Shown in pieces: positions 1 through 14,100 of a DNA stretch of 64,000 bases (position 1 is the first letter of the stretch; each line of letters begins with the position of its first letter). The notes beneath the pieces are model-generated. The model was not told the DNA's origin, did not search any database, and was given only the letters and a program-made list of their open reading frames with translations. The position numbers and the translations under genes were made by a program. This stretch comes from Kryptolebias marmoratus (Eukaryota; Chordata; Actinopteri; Cyprinodontiformes; Rivulidae): positions 8,076,534 through 8,140,533 of the forward strand of contig NC_051441.1 in the NCBI RefSeq assembly GCF_001649575.2, written 5' to 3'.

Positions 1-3000
1 GTCCAAGATCTCTTTAGGGTCAGGTGATGTTTCCTTTTCATTCAGGTGCTGAATGATCCTTCCCACAGCAATAAAGTCATTGTACAGGTCAAAAGTTAGT
101 AAAGGCTCGGGGAGCTGAAAGAAATAATGTGTATTATTAGAAAAATGCTGCAACCAACCATTAAGGCACACTAAAATTCTCAACATATTACTTTTGAAAG
201 TAAATAGAACACATGCATAATTTTCTGTCCTGTTTTACAAAAGCAACTTAAAATACCTCTTTGAAGAAGTGCTTAAGAATAGATGTAATGTCATGTGGCG
301 ACAGGTCAGAGAGGTCCACTTGCTCCTTTTGAGTCTCAAAGCTCTGACAGAGCTTCTGAATGCGAGGCTTTGATCCACTCACACGATATACCCCCTCAGA
401 AAACAAAAGCAGATAAAATATTAGACAGCAGTTCAAACCTGACAGGCCACTGTGCACCTTTTGACTTCTGCAACAGTAATCAATACCTGAACAGAAAGAG
501 CACGGTTCTCTATTTCAGATGTGCAGTGTACTACCACAAATGGCACTTCATCTGGTATGTCTCGTAAAAGCACAGATAGGTCTACTCCAAACACTGTCCC
601 CTTCTTATTCTCACACTCTAACTGACACACCTCCATACACTTCCTGTGGAAAGCCAGCCCACACTGAATGCATGAGAGGAAAAGAACAGATACCAGTTAT
701 ATGTTGTTGTACATAATATTTAATTTTGCAAATGTAGGCTCATACCTCCTCACATTCAACCCCACTGACAACAATATAGTTATCACACTGCTTGCATTTA
801 ACCATCTTGCTTTTTGTTTTTCTGAGTCGGTGCGTTAGGGCAGCTCGAGAAAACATTCGTGTTTTTACAGACTGGCTATCAGTACACTCTGCAGGGAGAG
901 ACAGAGGACAGTTTTATGAGATTTACTATCATTGCTGATAAATAACTCATGGATGAGTCGAGGGATGGAACCAACCTGATTCTAACACAGCATCTCGGTC
1001 ATCCAGGTCATCTGACGACACTGTCAAAGTTGATCCTGTTTTGGGAAGCCTCCTGTGTGCTTAAAATTTGAATTTCCACAGAGAAAAAAAACACAATACA
1101 GGGAAAAATGTTACACTTTGCAAAATTTTGATTTGCATGTAAAAATTATTCATGGAAAAAAGAGCTAATTTTTTTCTACCAGGGCTAGACAGGGATTCCA
1201 AACTGCCTCCGATACTTTCATTGTCACTGTGTCCTGTTTTCCCTAAAGTGCATCAAGACAGAAATTAAATAAAAAAGGAAGACTTGTTTGTTACAGAAGT
1301 CATAATGGAAGTCATAATCTTATGGAAATCTTACTCCCATCACTGGATCTTCTGAATAAATGATCATCTGTCAGAAGAGACGAGTCCTGCAAAGGGCTGA
1401 GAATGGTGCCGGTTTTTCGTTTGTTGCTATCGAATGAAAAGGTTTGAGATAATTATTTTGATGGGAAAATTTCTAGAAGAAGCGCACATAAATTATAAAT
1501 TTAGTTGAATTCAATCTATTGTTTTTATTTAATCAGAATTTTATAAATACTCAAATGATAAAGAACTTTTTAAAATAAAAAATTTCCATAAATGTTTTAA
1601 ATATGTCATAATAATAGAAGAAGGATGAGTTAATTTTACCCTTTTCCATGAGGAGCGTACTCTTGGAAAGTGAAGGTTTGGAGAGGCTGCTCAGGGCGAC
1701 GCTTGCTGAGGATGTAAAGCAGGTAAGGCTCTCCAGGCTCCACAGTTCTGCATGTCACCTCCAGGTTGTGGTAACCAAGGGGAATGGGATCTGTCTGCTG
1801 CCGCTGGTAGTAGAACATGTTGACTGTGGCCTGATGCAAGAAGAAAATGTGAGGTTAGGTAGGGATTTTGTCAAAAAAATAGATGGTTTTTCAAAGAAAT
1901 TTTCTTTTCATGTTTTCATCAAGTTAATTAATTTTGGCACAAAATAAAATGATAAAATTGCTCTTTAACCTAGTAAAACCTATATCTGTGCTAAAAATCC
2001 ATACAAACAGTTTTTAGTTATAGTATAGGTTGCAAAACACCAATATACTCAGTTAAACAACAAAATATCCTGCAGTGTAGATTATTCACACTACTTAATG
2101 ACAATATAACATCTCTTCAGAGACAGAACATTTGTGAGATTTGCTATAAATATACACATACTACAGTAGTATACTGTGTACAGCAGGTGACCAAGGCAGA
2201 AAATTTGCCAGTACCTGATCTTCTACATTTAAAACACACATTGACACAAAGACAAGTTATTTTATTTTATTTTATACCAACCTCCTTGAGCACAGTGTCT
2301 CCTTGACAGATGAGCTTCCGAATATGAGAAATAATTCTTTCTTTGACCTTCACCAACTCATCTTGGTGAATATTGGCATCACTCACACACTGTTTGTAGA
2401 GAAACTCCATCTCCATGACCTGGACAGGAATGCATGATAAATGATTTGAAATTGACTATAGATCATAGCTTATTGAAACATTGCCAGTGTGTATATGTAC
2501 CACAGTTAGAGCTAAACAGAATATTTGAGTAACTAATTTGTGACTTATTGATGCAGTGCAATGACAAGACCTTAACCTTTGTCTGTGCGTCATCCTTGGA
2601 CTTCCTCCTCTTATCAAGTGTTTTAACTCCAACCGTGTCATCTGCAGCTTTAGCAGAACTTGCTTTAGCTTTTTCTAGTTCATCACAGCGCTGGAAGTAT
2701 TGTTGTTTGGCCTTTTTAAGAGTTGACACTGCTTCATTCTGAAAAGGTTATATACAACAAAAGAATAACCAAACATTAGTGTTTTGGACACATTTAAACA
2801 TTCCAATACAAAATTCAGCTTAAACATTGCATTAAGACATGCATGCTCATAAATTCTTACACAGTGAATTGAATCAAAGCATGTAGAGAGAATTAAGAAA
2901 TAGATCATGTGCCAGGTGCAATCTATCTTTTATAGACTTTAGCGAGGTCCTATGTTACCAGTATTTTGCTATAAACACTTTTAAAAGCATTCAGATAGTA

Positions 3001-6000
3001 GTAGTGACTTGAATTTTAAGAGATATGTGTCAACTAATAGATCTCCATTTCAGTCAATAAAAAGAAGCCTAATTGACTCACCATCTTCCTTTGTTCCCTT
3101 GCCCATTGTTCTTTAAATTCTCTGCGCCACTTATCAATCTCATTCCTCTTAGCAGCCAAAGCCTTTATAACAGAAATAAAGGAGTAAGCATAACAACGTC
3201 TAAAATATAAAAAGGGTTTAATGAAACATATATTTCTATAGGGGTGTATGTGGACTTCTGTACCTGGTAGCAACGGTTTTGCAGTAGTTCATAAGTCCTT
3301 CTAGAGGTCACACTGTTCTTGATGTCTTGCTCCAAAGCCATTGTGTAGATGTACTGTAGTGGCATCATCTCCTGTACAGACAAGAACAAACTTATATAGC
3401 ATTTCTGTGAAATGTGCTGTCCAACTAAGGTCAAAGTCTGCAGACTAAGTTTTGTTACAACTTATTCCAACACATTGTGATAATCATACAAAACAAACAT
3501 ATATGCTTTTGGCATATTAACAAAGCCATACCTGCTGTGCCACATTGATCTTTGCTGCTTCAGCTGCCTTTATCACACTTTTTGCAAATTCTTGCTCTGT
3601 TAACAAAAAAATCACGTGTAAGTTTTCACCAGCTTCTGTTACTGTTACATTGATACTTGTATGTATTCCCATTTAATGTTAATTTGTGTGAAACATTATG
3701 ATATCAGTTAGCCTCTATAATCAATAAGATAACCCACCATTCTCTAAAAGTAATAATGAAATTTTTCTGAAGCTGATAATATATTTTTCTGTTTTGATTT
3801 TTATCTGAAGACTGAATTTTTCTAATGCCTGGTTTAGTCTAACTATTACTAAGTGAAAGAACAATTAAAAGTATATTACCTGACTGCTCTGTACAAGTTA
3901 TAGTTTGACACAAGAAATACAAGAAAGTTTGTAACCTGACTCAGGTAACATTTTACAGTTGGAACCACAACATTTGCTCAACTGCATAGCAACTAATGAG
4001 GATTAAATTATGGACTAATTATTAATGATTAAGCAGTGATAAATTAATAGTCAGTTTGAAATGAGAGAGGAATAAATCAGGGACTTAATGCTGATGAAGC
4101 ATCAACTAATTATAAACTCCATATAATAGCTAATGATTAGGTAATGCTTGGTTAATGATCAGGTACAAAAGAAGTAAGAGAGCAACAAATGTCTTCACGT
4201 GTAACTGACCTTTAAATTACTGTAATCTAATCATTGTCTGTTTAACAAAATGTGACCAGGAATTCATCACTATGTAATTAACCAGTAATTAGTCCCTGAT
4301 TAATTCCATCTTAGTTAGTATTAATCATATTTTATGGCCTTTTTTGTAAAATGGACACTATATTGTTGCCATTAGGTACCTCACAGTGTTGATCTATTCT
4401 TTGTAATCAATATATTGTGTTGAGCTCCACCTAGCATTACTCATCAGTTGCTGTTGCCTTATATTGCTCAAAACCCAGCAGAATTGGATGACTGCATTTT
4501 GACTGCTCCCAAAAGACTTGTAATCTTTATATCCTTTTCTGGACACAGGCACTTGTTCAGGCTGACAGAAGGGTAATCACTGTCTATGTGCTCCAAATAA
4601 CCCCCCTCTCCTTTATTACCCTCCTCCTATCAGATAATCTTTAATCCTTTTTCTCTGTGTGTTGTTCACTGGTGTGAGTGCACGCCACCATAAACCCTCA
4701 GTGGGTAAATTAATGCAGAAAATAATTTGCTGTTACACTACAGTTGATAATACACACACACATATATGTATTATAATTCTAAATATTGTTTTGCTCTCTT
4801 GATAGGTCATTGAAAGGCAAGCTTCAGCTTTTCTCTAAAACACTGGCAGTATAGCTGCTTAAACTTAAAAGAATTTGGTGAAAGTCACATCTATTATTGA
4901 TCTATTTTTGACTAACATGTAAAATATCTCCAAACTCTAATCCAATAAACAGTGCTGCTTTTGTAAAACCAGTTCCTGCATGGTGGATAACAGCAGATTT
5001 ATATTTTGTAAACAACCCTTATATTTCTGCCTGTGTGTGTATGTTATAGTCAAATATGCAACCTTCATGACATCCCAATCATTTGCATGTTACTCTGCTA
5101 CTTCCTTTACTCAGCTAGATGTGTACTCACCCAAGCAGATTCTTTTCTCCATCCAGACTAAAAGGTCTTTGGCATAGCGGCACCACATCTTGGCGTACTG
5201 CAGTGCCGTCTCCACTCCATCCTCACAGCGAAAGAGGGCCAAGTCTGCGTCCTGGGCTGTGAAGGAGTACATCAGCATCACTGTAGGCTCTGCACACTTG
5301 GAGCTGTATCCAGGGATGACATTGAGTCCTCTTGGCTACACCCAACAACCTTTCTGTTCTGCAGAACTCAACCAGCCCCTAACCTCAAAGAAACACCTTT
5401 TTTATTTTATGGTGCCAACTCCAAGCTTCCACACTGAATCATACTAGATACAGCTAATTATAAAAAATGAAATGAAGCTTAAAAAATGTACACAAACCCA
5501 GTACTGGAATTAGTGACTGCAAATGAGAAGTCATAGCTGTTCCTCAGAGTAAAAATCTTGTGGTTTCCAGGAGGTCTCAATAGATTGTAAGAATTTCTTG
5601 CAAGCAAACACAATTCATGTATCCTACAGCTATCTGCCTAACAAAATGAGGACGTGATCTAAGAGAGGAGGCTTTCTGTCGCCAAAGACAAACTGATCTC
5701 GCTAACTAACTTCCCTACTTCTCTCTCTTCCTCTCTTTTCCTGTCCCCTCCCCCCCACACCTGTTTAATACTGGTCAGTTACAAAGAGACAAGCCTCACT
5801 GTGATAGCAGACACACAACTCGGAGCCAGAGTACAGTATCAGACACCAACATGTCACCGCTTTACTGCGGTCAGGCTGACAAGGTGTTAATACAGGAGCC
5901 TCTCTCCTTTCTATGTGGCTCAAATCCAACACAGGCTAGATGATGTGTGCTTGACAATCACATGGACTTCATTAAGTTTACCACACCACTTTTATCTTCA

Positions 6001-9000
6001 CACTTATCGCTCTATTCAACACAAACAATAAATATTAAAACTTAGTTAAACAAAGTACTAATGCACTTAGAAAACTTTCACTTCTCCTAGCAGTCCACAT
6101 GGTGCAGTAATTTTCAACAAGTAAGCACACACAACCAGAAAGAGAGCAACAAATTCTCTCTAAAGTTCCTGACTCACACATGCAGATTCTATTAACATCA
6201 GTCTTTGGATAATGACACCAAATCTAGTTGGAGTGTGACTCAGATATCTTACCAGGGAAATATTTTCTTTCCTATTCCTAATTTTCAGTCAGAATAAAAA
6301 TAAAAAAGGCCAGGCAGTTCCAGAAGAATTATGTAGTTGTTAATTTGATGACTTTGTAATTCATGACTGTTATGTGTAATAAGGAGAATTCTAAATATTT
6401 TCAGGAAGCAATCCCAGTATAAAATCTGTGCTGTCACATGACTACAGTCTTCAGATCTGGGATTGAAGATTATCCTAGTCTGGTCCAGATTGCAGAGTGA
6501 CAGATCCTAGAGGAGCAGTGAATCAGGTTTACCCCCTGCTGTGTGATTGAGCAGGTGGGGGTGGGGGGTGGGTGGGGGGTGTCCTAGATTTAGTTACATT
6601 TAATTTGATATTAGTTTTTTTTTGTTGTTGTTGTTTGTGTCATCTTTATTGTCAACACACGGTCTGTCTCTTCTTCCCCATCCTGTATGATGTGCTGTGA
6701 TGCATAGTTTGAGTCAAACAGAAGCTGGTGCACACAGCAGCAACTTTATGAGTGACTAAGTGCTATTCCTTTCTTTATTTCCTCTGTTTCTTTCCCCTCA
6801 AACTCTGTAACACTGACATTTCCTCTTTCTATCTCTTCTTAGAGCATCTGCGCCCTGCCTAAATCCTCTCCCTTTAGCCTAATCCTGTTACAGCACGGCA
6901 GCTGTAACTCACAGCTAAGTACATGAAAATAACTAAAGACTGAAATAGACACTTGTAAGTGTTGCTTACAGCAGCTTGTGCTGCTTTTAATAAGCTTGGA
7001 ATGACACATATCAGGCACATATAGTTTATATTAGGGTAAACAACAACTAAACTAGTGACCACAAACACTAAAACAAGACTCCAGTAGGTGTTGATGTACA
7101 GGAAACTTGCTCACTGTGAGCAGGGCATCAAGCTTTATATGACGCCATGACCCACACCAGAGAGTCAACCTACTGTCATACACCATCACATCCTGTTTTT
7201 TCCCCTCACTCTGACTCACAAATCTTACCTGTTTGGTTGCCATCCACTTCACCAGCCTCAGCACGAGTCTGTAAATAAAACACATAAAAAAAACAATTCA
7301 TTCAAAGTCCAACTTAAGTTATTTGCCAAAATACATGATCTTTTTCTTGTGTCAGTGAAATCCGCAATTTCAGCAACAAATCACAAGGAATTTAAAGCTT
7401 ACATGTGCATTGTTTTGCTCTATGATCTCAGCTCCTTCTGTAGAGATGGTCTTTGGGAATGAGTCACTTTCTATCACCAAATCCTCCTCTTCACTGAACA
7501 GAGAAGAAAATGTATTAAGTGAGAAAATAACCCTAAGGCAGACTAGTTTTTACAAATTAGTTTTTAAGACTAGATTTATGTTCCTATTCATTTACATTTC
7601 TGCTTTACTACTTTACTATATTTTTATTGTTTGTTTTGTGTCTCTTGAGAAAAATCTGCTTTGTTCCAAAACTAAGAAAGTAATAAAAAGTAAATAAAAC
7701 ATGAATCAAAGAAGATTATGAGATACAGAATGCTGAAAATGTACAAGTTCAAAAAGAAATTGTGAATTTTAAAAGAAAACTGTGCATAAAAGGATGAGTT
7801 CATGTTAGGGGATTTTGACTTTAGCTCACAAATATACTGCATGTGAAATGTTTTATCTTTAATGATCAGCTGAACCAATCTTATTTATCAAAAAAAAAAT
7901 CATTAACCACTGTGCTTTTCTGTGGCAGAATTTAGATCAATATGATTAGACAGAATGATGAGATAAAGACATCAAACATGTAGTTGAATCTTTTGAAAAT
8001 ATGTAATACTTACGAAGGGAAAAATGATAAATCGAGGTTATCAAAATCTCTAAAGATCTCACTGTATCGCTTGGTTTCAGACTTATGAGGCACTTTCTTC
8101 ACATCTGGAAAATTAAATGGAAAAACTAACATGAACAAAATGATCTTTCTACATTCATCACATAAACCATTACAAATTTGAATTTAAATGTGCAATCCTG
8201 ACCACGAACCACAATCTGCACAGAAGGGTTAGTTGTTCTTATTTAGTTTTTTAATCTATGCGAACAGAGTTTATATGATTCCAGTATTATATATTTTATT
8301 CATATAACACAATTTCATAGGTGATAAACATTTTGCCTCTGCACTTAATGATAATACACTTACATTCACACAGAAAACTCACATCAAGATTGACAGTGCT
8401 AAAAAAAATTCAAGCTTAGTTCCTCTTCTGAACTATAACAGCATTTCCCTAAACTTTCTGAAAAAAATAGTTTTTGACTAAAAGTGAAAAAAATACAGTG
8501 CAAAACAACATGATACATTTTGTTAGTGAAAGATCAAACTTTTGTGCTCATACTCTTCAACTGCTGTCTCACCTCCTCACTTACCAAAAATGTTAAAACC
8601 CAACAGATTACAACAGATGCAACAAATAAGAAAACGAAATCTCCCTCTCTCAGAGAAACATCTATCTTGGTCAACCACATCCTGCTCACAATTTGTGTCA
8701 CGTCCTATAATGCACACAGAGTCCTTGTTTTTCACGCCACTGGTGTTTCAGTTAAAAATGTGAAGCAAGAGAAAGATGTTTCAGCAAAATTCAAAGTCAT
8801 TTTTAATATAAACTGCACAAAACATGGGAGAAAGTTCTGTTTGCTGAATACTTTCAATATCTTTAAAGCAATTTTACATTGATAAAAGTAAGACACATTG
8901 TGCCAGATCACTGAGAAGAAACACTCTCATTTAAATGACAAAAAATTCTACTAAAATGTAAATTAGCAGTCCCCACAATACTGTTTGCTTTTGCAAGGAC

Positions 9001-9458
9001 TGATAGTAATCATGTAATGTTCAATAGATAGTCAGAAGTCAAACAAAAAGACAGAACTAGAATGTGTCAAAATGAAGCGCGTTCAGGAAGTTCACTAACC
9101 TTCCTTTGACAAGTAGGATGCTTTACAGCACCACCGACTCTCTGACGTGCATGCTGTCATGGCATTTTGTGCATGCACCCACAAGCCTAACCTATGTCGT
9201 TATGGCACTACTGCAGCAGAGTTTCAGTAACCACAAAAAAAGGTATTTTTGCCACTTTTAAACTTTTTAACATGTATTTAATGCATATCGATAGTAAACT
9301 AAAAACAGGAAAAAAGAAATCATAAGCATGTGGGCTTGATGGGAAACCAAATATGCGGAGTGTAAAGCATGACTAACTCAAATCTACTCCTGAAGGTTCC
9401 TTCCTTTGGGCTCACCTGTGCCTTGAGAGGATTCCTTGTTTGACCCTGCTTCTTCCAT
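1..9458 (-). CDS. gmip: GEM-interacting protein (F-BAR, C1, RhoGAP), 3' end off the window
   Basis: GMIP-family proteins stimulate GTP hydrolysis by RhoA-type GTPases and bind the small GTPase Gem at the cell cortex. Eighteen coding exons are visible: 9416-9458, 8014-8104, 7403-7493, 7229-7268, 5131-5256, 3532-3596, 3264-3371, 3082-3162, 2577-2738, 2282-2419, 1640-1830, 1335-1426, 1180-1242, 976-1059, 746-888, 487-663, 257-394 and 1-114. Phases join cleanly into 649 codons. Residues about 100-340 form the F-BAR helices. About 479-525 is a C1 zinc module ([19 protein letters not shown]). RhoGAP starts near 535, with the arginine finger in GVYRVSGS (Arg569). The N-terminal [16 protein letters not shown] matches the start of human GMIP rather than ARHGAP29 or ARHGAP45. 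The rest of RhoGAP and the tail lie beyond position 1. Start ATG is 9456-9458; the first exon holds only 14 codons, so the start is the least certain part. Confidence 0.93.
6557..6579 (+). other. Potential G-quadruplex in a gmip intron
   Basis: The plus strand reads G5-T-G6-T-G3-T-G6, four G-runs separated by single T loops. This arrangement is known to favour a stable parallel quadruplex. It lies in the long gmip intron between exons 5131-5256 and 7229-7268, so the pre-mRNA carries the C-rich strand. Confidence 0.6.
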
Positions 9459-10080
9459 TTCTCCACTTGCACCGTACCAGCAGCCAGAACTTAAACACAA
9501 CGCTCGCACATCTTCTGCACCTGGGTCACTCAACAATACACCGATAAAAACCAGTATCGCTGAAATTGTAGAAAAGTTCAACCAGAGCGTGTACGAGCAG
9601 TGCCACACTTGTAATAAATTATCAGCACTCAGCTCTGAGCTTGCTACGGTTTAACCTCTCAAAAAAAATCTTTTTCTGGCAGAGTGGAGGTTGGCCAATG
9701 TTTTCACCATCAAGGGAAGAGGAAGTGTGTCTTTGTGTCACAGTAAGCCCTACCCACACTATCTCACCATACATAAGCGAGAAGGTGACACTTTAAGTTA
9801 GTCTTAATAGGAAATTTTCTGAGCTCTCACATATATGTGAATTAATAGCAGATTATGATATGACAGCTCATGTTTCCAACTTTACTTCAGAATACATAAT
9901 TAGAAAATTGGGTTGTTTACTTACTGAGCAACTGATGTCATAGTAAATCCCCACAAAAAAAAATGTTAGTTACTTTTGTTAACTCTTCAATGCCAATAAT
10001 GTTCAAGTTAGGTTTGAATTATCTACAATAATAAGACAGATAATAATATGTCAAAAATCAGAAATTCAGTTTTTAAAAAC
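9459..10080. other. Interval between gmip start and colgalt1 3' end
   Basis: No coding exon is visible. The part next to 9458 is probably gmip 5' UTR and promoter. The remainder is AT-rich and ends at the colgalt1 polyadenylation signal near 10,088. Confidence 0.5.
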
Positions 10081-10087
10081 AAGACAT

Positions 10088-10093
10088 TTTATT
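10088..10093 (-). terminator. Candidate polyadenylation signal of colgalt1
   Basis: AATAAA on the minus strand (TTTATT on plus), about 1 kb downstream of the colgalt1 stop, which gives a plausible 3' UTR of 10,070-11,111. Confidence 0.5.
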
Positions 10094-11111
10094 TAGTTAG
10101 TTTCTGGCACATTGCACCAGCAACTCTTAGTGCACAGTGAACAGACTTTTATGTGAGATCTTCCCTAGTAATAGGAAACCTGCAAATAATAAATAATTAG
10201 AAAATGAACACAATTCAGACTTCATACATTTCCAATTTCATAATGTCAAATAAAGTCCTGCAAATTCCTCAAATTCTGATTCATCTGATCTGAAAATGTT
10301 GAAAAACATCATTCAATTTCTTTCTGAAGCTAGTAAAAGGGAACACGTAACCATGTGCTTTTTATATTACAGTAACAGTGTTTAACGTGGTTTGTTTTAT
10401 AATAACACTGAGAGCAAGTTTGTGGTGTCAGTCTGGAAACAATTAAACAGCATCAGCAATAACACAAGAGGAAAAAACTGCACTGTTAGTAATTCTGCTT
10501 TAATATTATTGCAATTTTGTTATTGCAAGTTACCAGGAACTGTTGTTTTGCTTGTTTTATTTTCTTACTTTAACATCTATACATTACTAGAACGCTGTCT
10601 GATGATTTGCTAAAATAATGCAATTTAAAATAAAAAATACTAAAAGAAAAAAAAATTCATAAAGTTGACCAAAGACTTAAATGCCTGCTTTTCATCTTGT
10701 TGTTTATAGAAAAAAAGTCTGTTTGTTGCCTAATTTAACATTACTTTTAAGACAACAGAAAACATTTCACAGTGTAATGTAAAGTTTGGTTGACTGTGAA
10801 AACTGAAATGTACCAGCCCACTTTGATTCTTTGTTAATCTATTTGTTATTTTCTGTATGACAGACACAAGCCAAGGACTGCAAATGTCATTTAAAATGGC
10901 AAGTCTAGTGCCCCATCAAAGTAAAGCATAAACACAAAATGCCCCTGATCCCTTTTTAACATGTCAAAGTTGACAAATTTGATCATTCTACAAGTTTTGA
11001 TATCACATTCCTGCTGTGATGCCACATCAAAAATGACTAAGGAAGACACAACAAAAAAAACTATTATTTGTCCCAAGAACCTTTACATTTTAGACTCTCA
11101 CTCATTTCTTC

Positions 11112-14100
11112 TCAAAGTTCATCCCGCACTGCACTGTCCAAAGGGGACTGGAGCACATCTGAGTTTTGGGCCTCACTGCTGATCTCTGCCTGCTCCCGAG
11201 TTTTTCCTGAGCGTGCTCTGTCCCAGTCTGTACGGACCTTATCATTGTCCCACACAGTGGAGGTCTCAGTGTCACTGATGTAGCCTGGGTCGCCTGTGTA
11301 GTGAGTTGGATACACAAGGAGAGGCTCTGCAGAAAACGCCTTCAGGTCCCTGTTTTCAAACTGTTCCATATAATCAGAGCTGTGAATCAGAAGCCAAAGC
11401 CAAAGAAGGAAAAAAAATGTTAAGCAGATGTTTATGTGAGAGTACTTTTCCTTGTAGATATAAATACTTACACTGGATGTTTATTGTACATGATAGGAAG
11501 AAACTCATCCACTGGTAAAATCTTCTTTAAAGGTTCTGCTTTTAAAAGCTTCTCAGCACCCTGTAATGACATCATATAACCTAGCGTCCAGTATGAATAG
11601 TCTGCCTCCACTAGGTTGTGTATGCGTGGCACTGCTTTCTCGGGATGATCCACTTGCATTCTCTTCCGACCAATATAGCTAGATAAAAGGAACAAAGAGG
11701 AGAGGTGAGAAGAAACTGCTGACTTAAGAAAGCTGTGATAGAATTGAAGACTATCGTGGAAGAGCAAACTCACATGAGATCCCAATCAAGTCCTTCATTC
11801 TCAACCTCACTCATCAAGTTCATCAAGCGACGTTTGAAGAAAATGTCAAAGCGCAGGTCATCTTCAATCACCAGAGAAGTCTGCAGACCCCTCTCTACAA
11901 TCTAAAGACAGACACATTCATTAAAATATCCCCCATCTGCAGGTTTCAAAAATACCCAAATGCTTGGCTTTAAAGATGCACCTCTTTCCAGACGTTATAG
12001 TGGGAAAGAAAGCAGCCCAGCTCTCCCTTTGTCAGTGGTCGATCATGGTAAGGGTCGCTGTATCCAGGGAGCATATGGATCCCCATAGCATGAACTTTAC
12101 TGACATTCATAGCTCTAAAATGAAGAAATGTGACACAAATAAGAAAAAATGCACACTGTGATGATCAACAGGTACTGAACAATAAGATTCATTCTATATG
12201 GTGCACCTACTTTCCATCTACCGCTGCAGTGACCTTACATGCGATTTCCTGCTCATACAGGGCCGTCAGCATACGTTCTCTGCGATCTGTCCGCCTCTCT
12301 AGGTTTATCATGAACACCTGCACATACGTTGAAACCAGCCAGTGATATTATAAATTTCAACAGAAGGGGGAAGCTTTCAGAAAAGAAATACATAGAGGGC
12401 CATTTTTGCATTATTCCATCTTCATATCGCTCTTTACTCACCTCATCAAAGCCCATTTTGTCAGGTTGTTTTCTAGGAACACGTATGTATTTGGAAGGCA
12501 TCACTGCAGAATTTCGTACTACACAGTAAGAGGGAAGATGGATGCAGAAATGGTATATTTGATATATTATATATGATATTTCGCATGCTGTAAGCTGGTA
12601 CTGGACAGATATGGCAGCAAAGATTAGAATAAAGACCTTAAAGCCGTCCAAAACAAAGAGAATTTGGGTGCAAAAAAAAAATTCTAAAAGCAAAACGCTC
12701 ACCATTAACTTCCAACAGGGAATGCAGGAAGTTGTCAGCTTCATCTTGTAAAGTATTGTGAGAGCGCAGTGGCACAGGAAAGTAACCATAGGTCTCCTTG
12801 TTACATACAAACATTTGAACATCTGTTAAAAAAAAACACAGGATGGAAAAATGAATGTCAAATCAGTAACATGTTTAGACTTGCATATAAGCACTAGTAA
12901 AGTACCTGCCATCCGAGCAGAGAACGCAAACACAATAATGTCATCAAAAGCCCAGCTGTAATCTGGATGTGGTGGGTGAAAAGCCAGCTGCCTCGATGCC
13001 TCTTTTCTGAGGTCTATCAGGAATGTGGAGTGAACCATCGGAACAGCAAAACAGCCCTTCCGCACTTTCTTCCTGATGGGTATGTAGGCAGGTGTCCTCT
13101 TATAGTAACCCTGACAAAAAGAACTCAATTAACGTTTGAATTCATAATGAGTGTTTGCCTTAACACACAAGCAGATACAACCAGTTTTCATACCTGGGAA
13201 GTCATTCCACACCAGAAATTTGAATAGGCTGCTCGGGATTCAAGCATCGGAGCGATAATAGTCTTATTCTGTTTCATGAGCTTCCAGAGCACATTGGGAT
13301 TGGTGAGGAGGTTATCGCAGTCCACCAACTGTACGGAGAAGAGAGGTGAGACTGTGAAACATGTTTATAAAGAGTCAAAGAAGGCTATGTACATTGTCAA
13401 GTATTGAAAAAAAAACTGGGTATTTACTCCCCTGTTCATTTCAATTCTGTCTTAAAAAGAGGAAGCTAAGAAGCAATGCTACAAGGACAAAATGATTGCA
13501 ATCAATTCTGTATAAATGTCACTTCAAACTTATACTCCACTAAAGCTAAGCAATGTGGGTTGGGCTTTAAATTACAAATATGAATCTGCACAGCGCTGTA
13601 TAGAAATTATGTAGACGAACTAAGCTAAAATATAAACTCTTGTAAACAAAGCATAAGCAGATCAACTTCAACAGCCTGCGTTCCTCTTCATTTCCATTTG
13701 TGGTCATGCTTGTGTTTGGTTCTGTACTTATCCTTTAGTTGTTATGAGCAAATGATAAAAACAGCAGGGGTTTAACAGCTGTCTCAGTGCATTTTCAGTC
13801 TTTTTGTACTCTTTCTTTTACTCTGGAAAATCTTATTGACCTACCATAAAGTAGTCTGCCCACATTTCACGAGCAGACTCCAGTGCTACTTGCCGAAGTT
13901 TCATAACATGCTCATAACGGAGATCTGTCCAGTGTTTCGGGCCATCTTCATCCCTATAACGTCTTAAAAAGACATTGTGATGTTAACTGGACAGATTCTT
14001 TTTTTGTTTGTTTGTTTATCAAATTCACCAGAAACTGTAAGAAAACAAACCTAGGTTCTTCTTTTGGCCTCCACTCCACATTATGGTAAAGTTTCTGCAC

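Noticed and set aside
9459..9608. Upstream in-frame ATG giving gmip a hydrophobic N-terminus
   Set aside because: The added 50 residues would be a membrane-like stretch, which does not fit a cytosolic F-BAR/RhoGAP protein; treated as 5' UTR.
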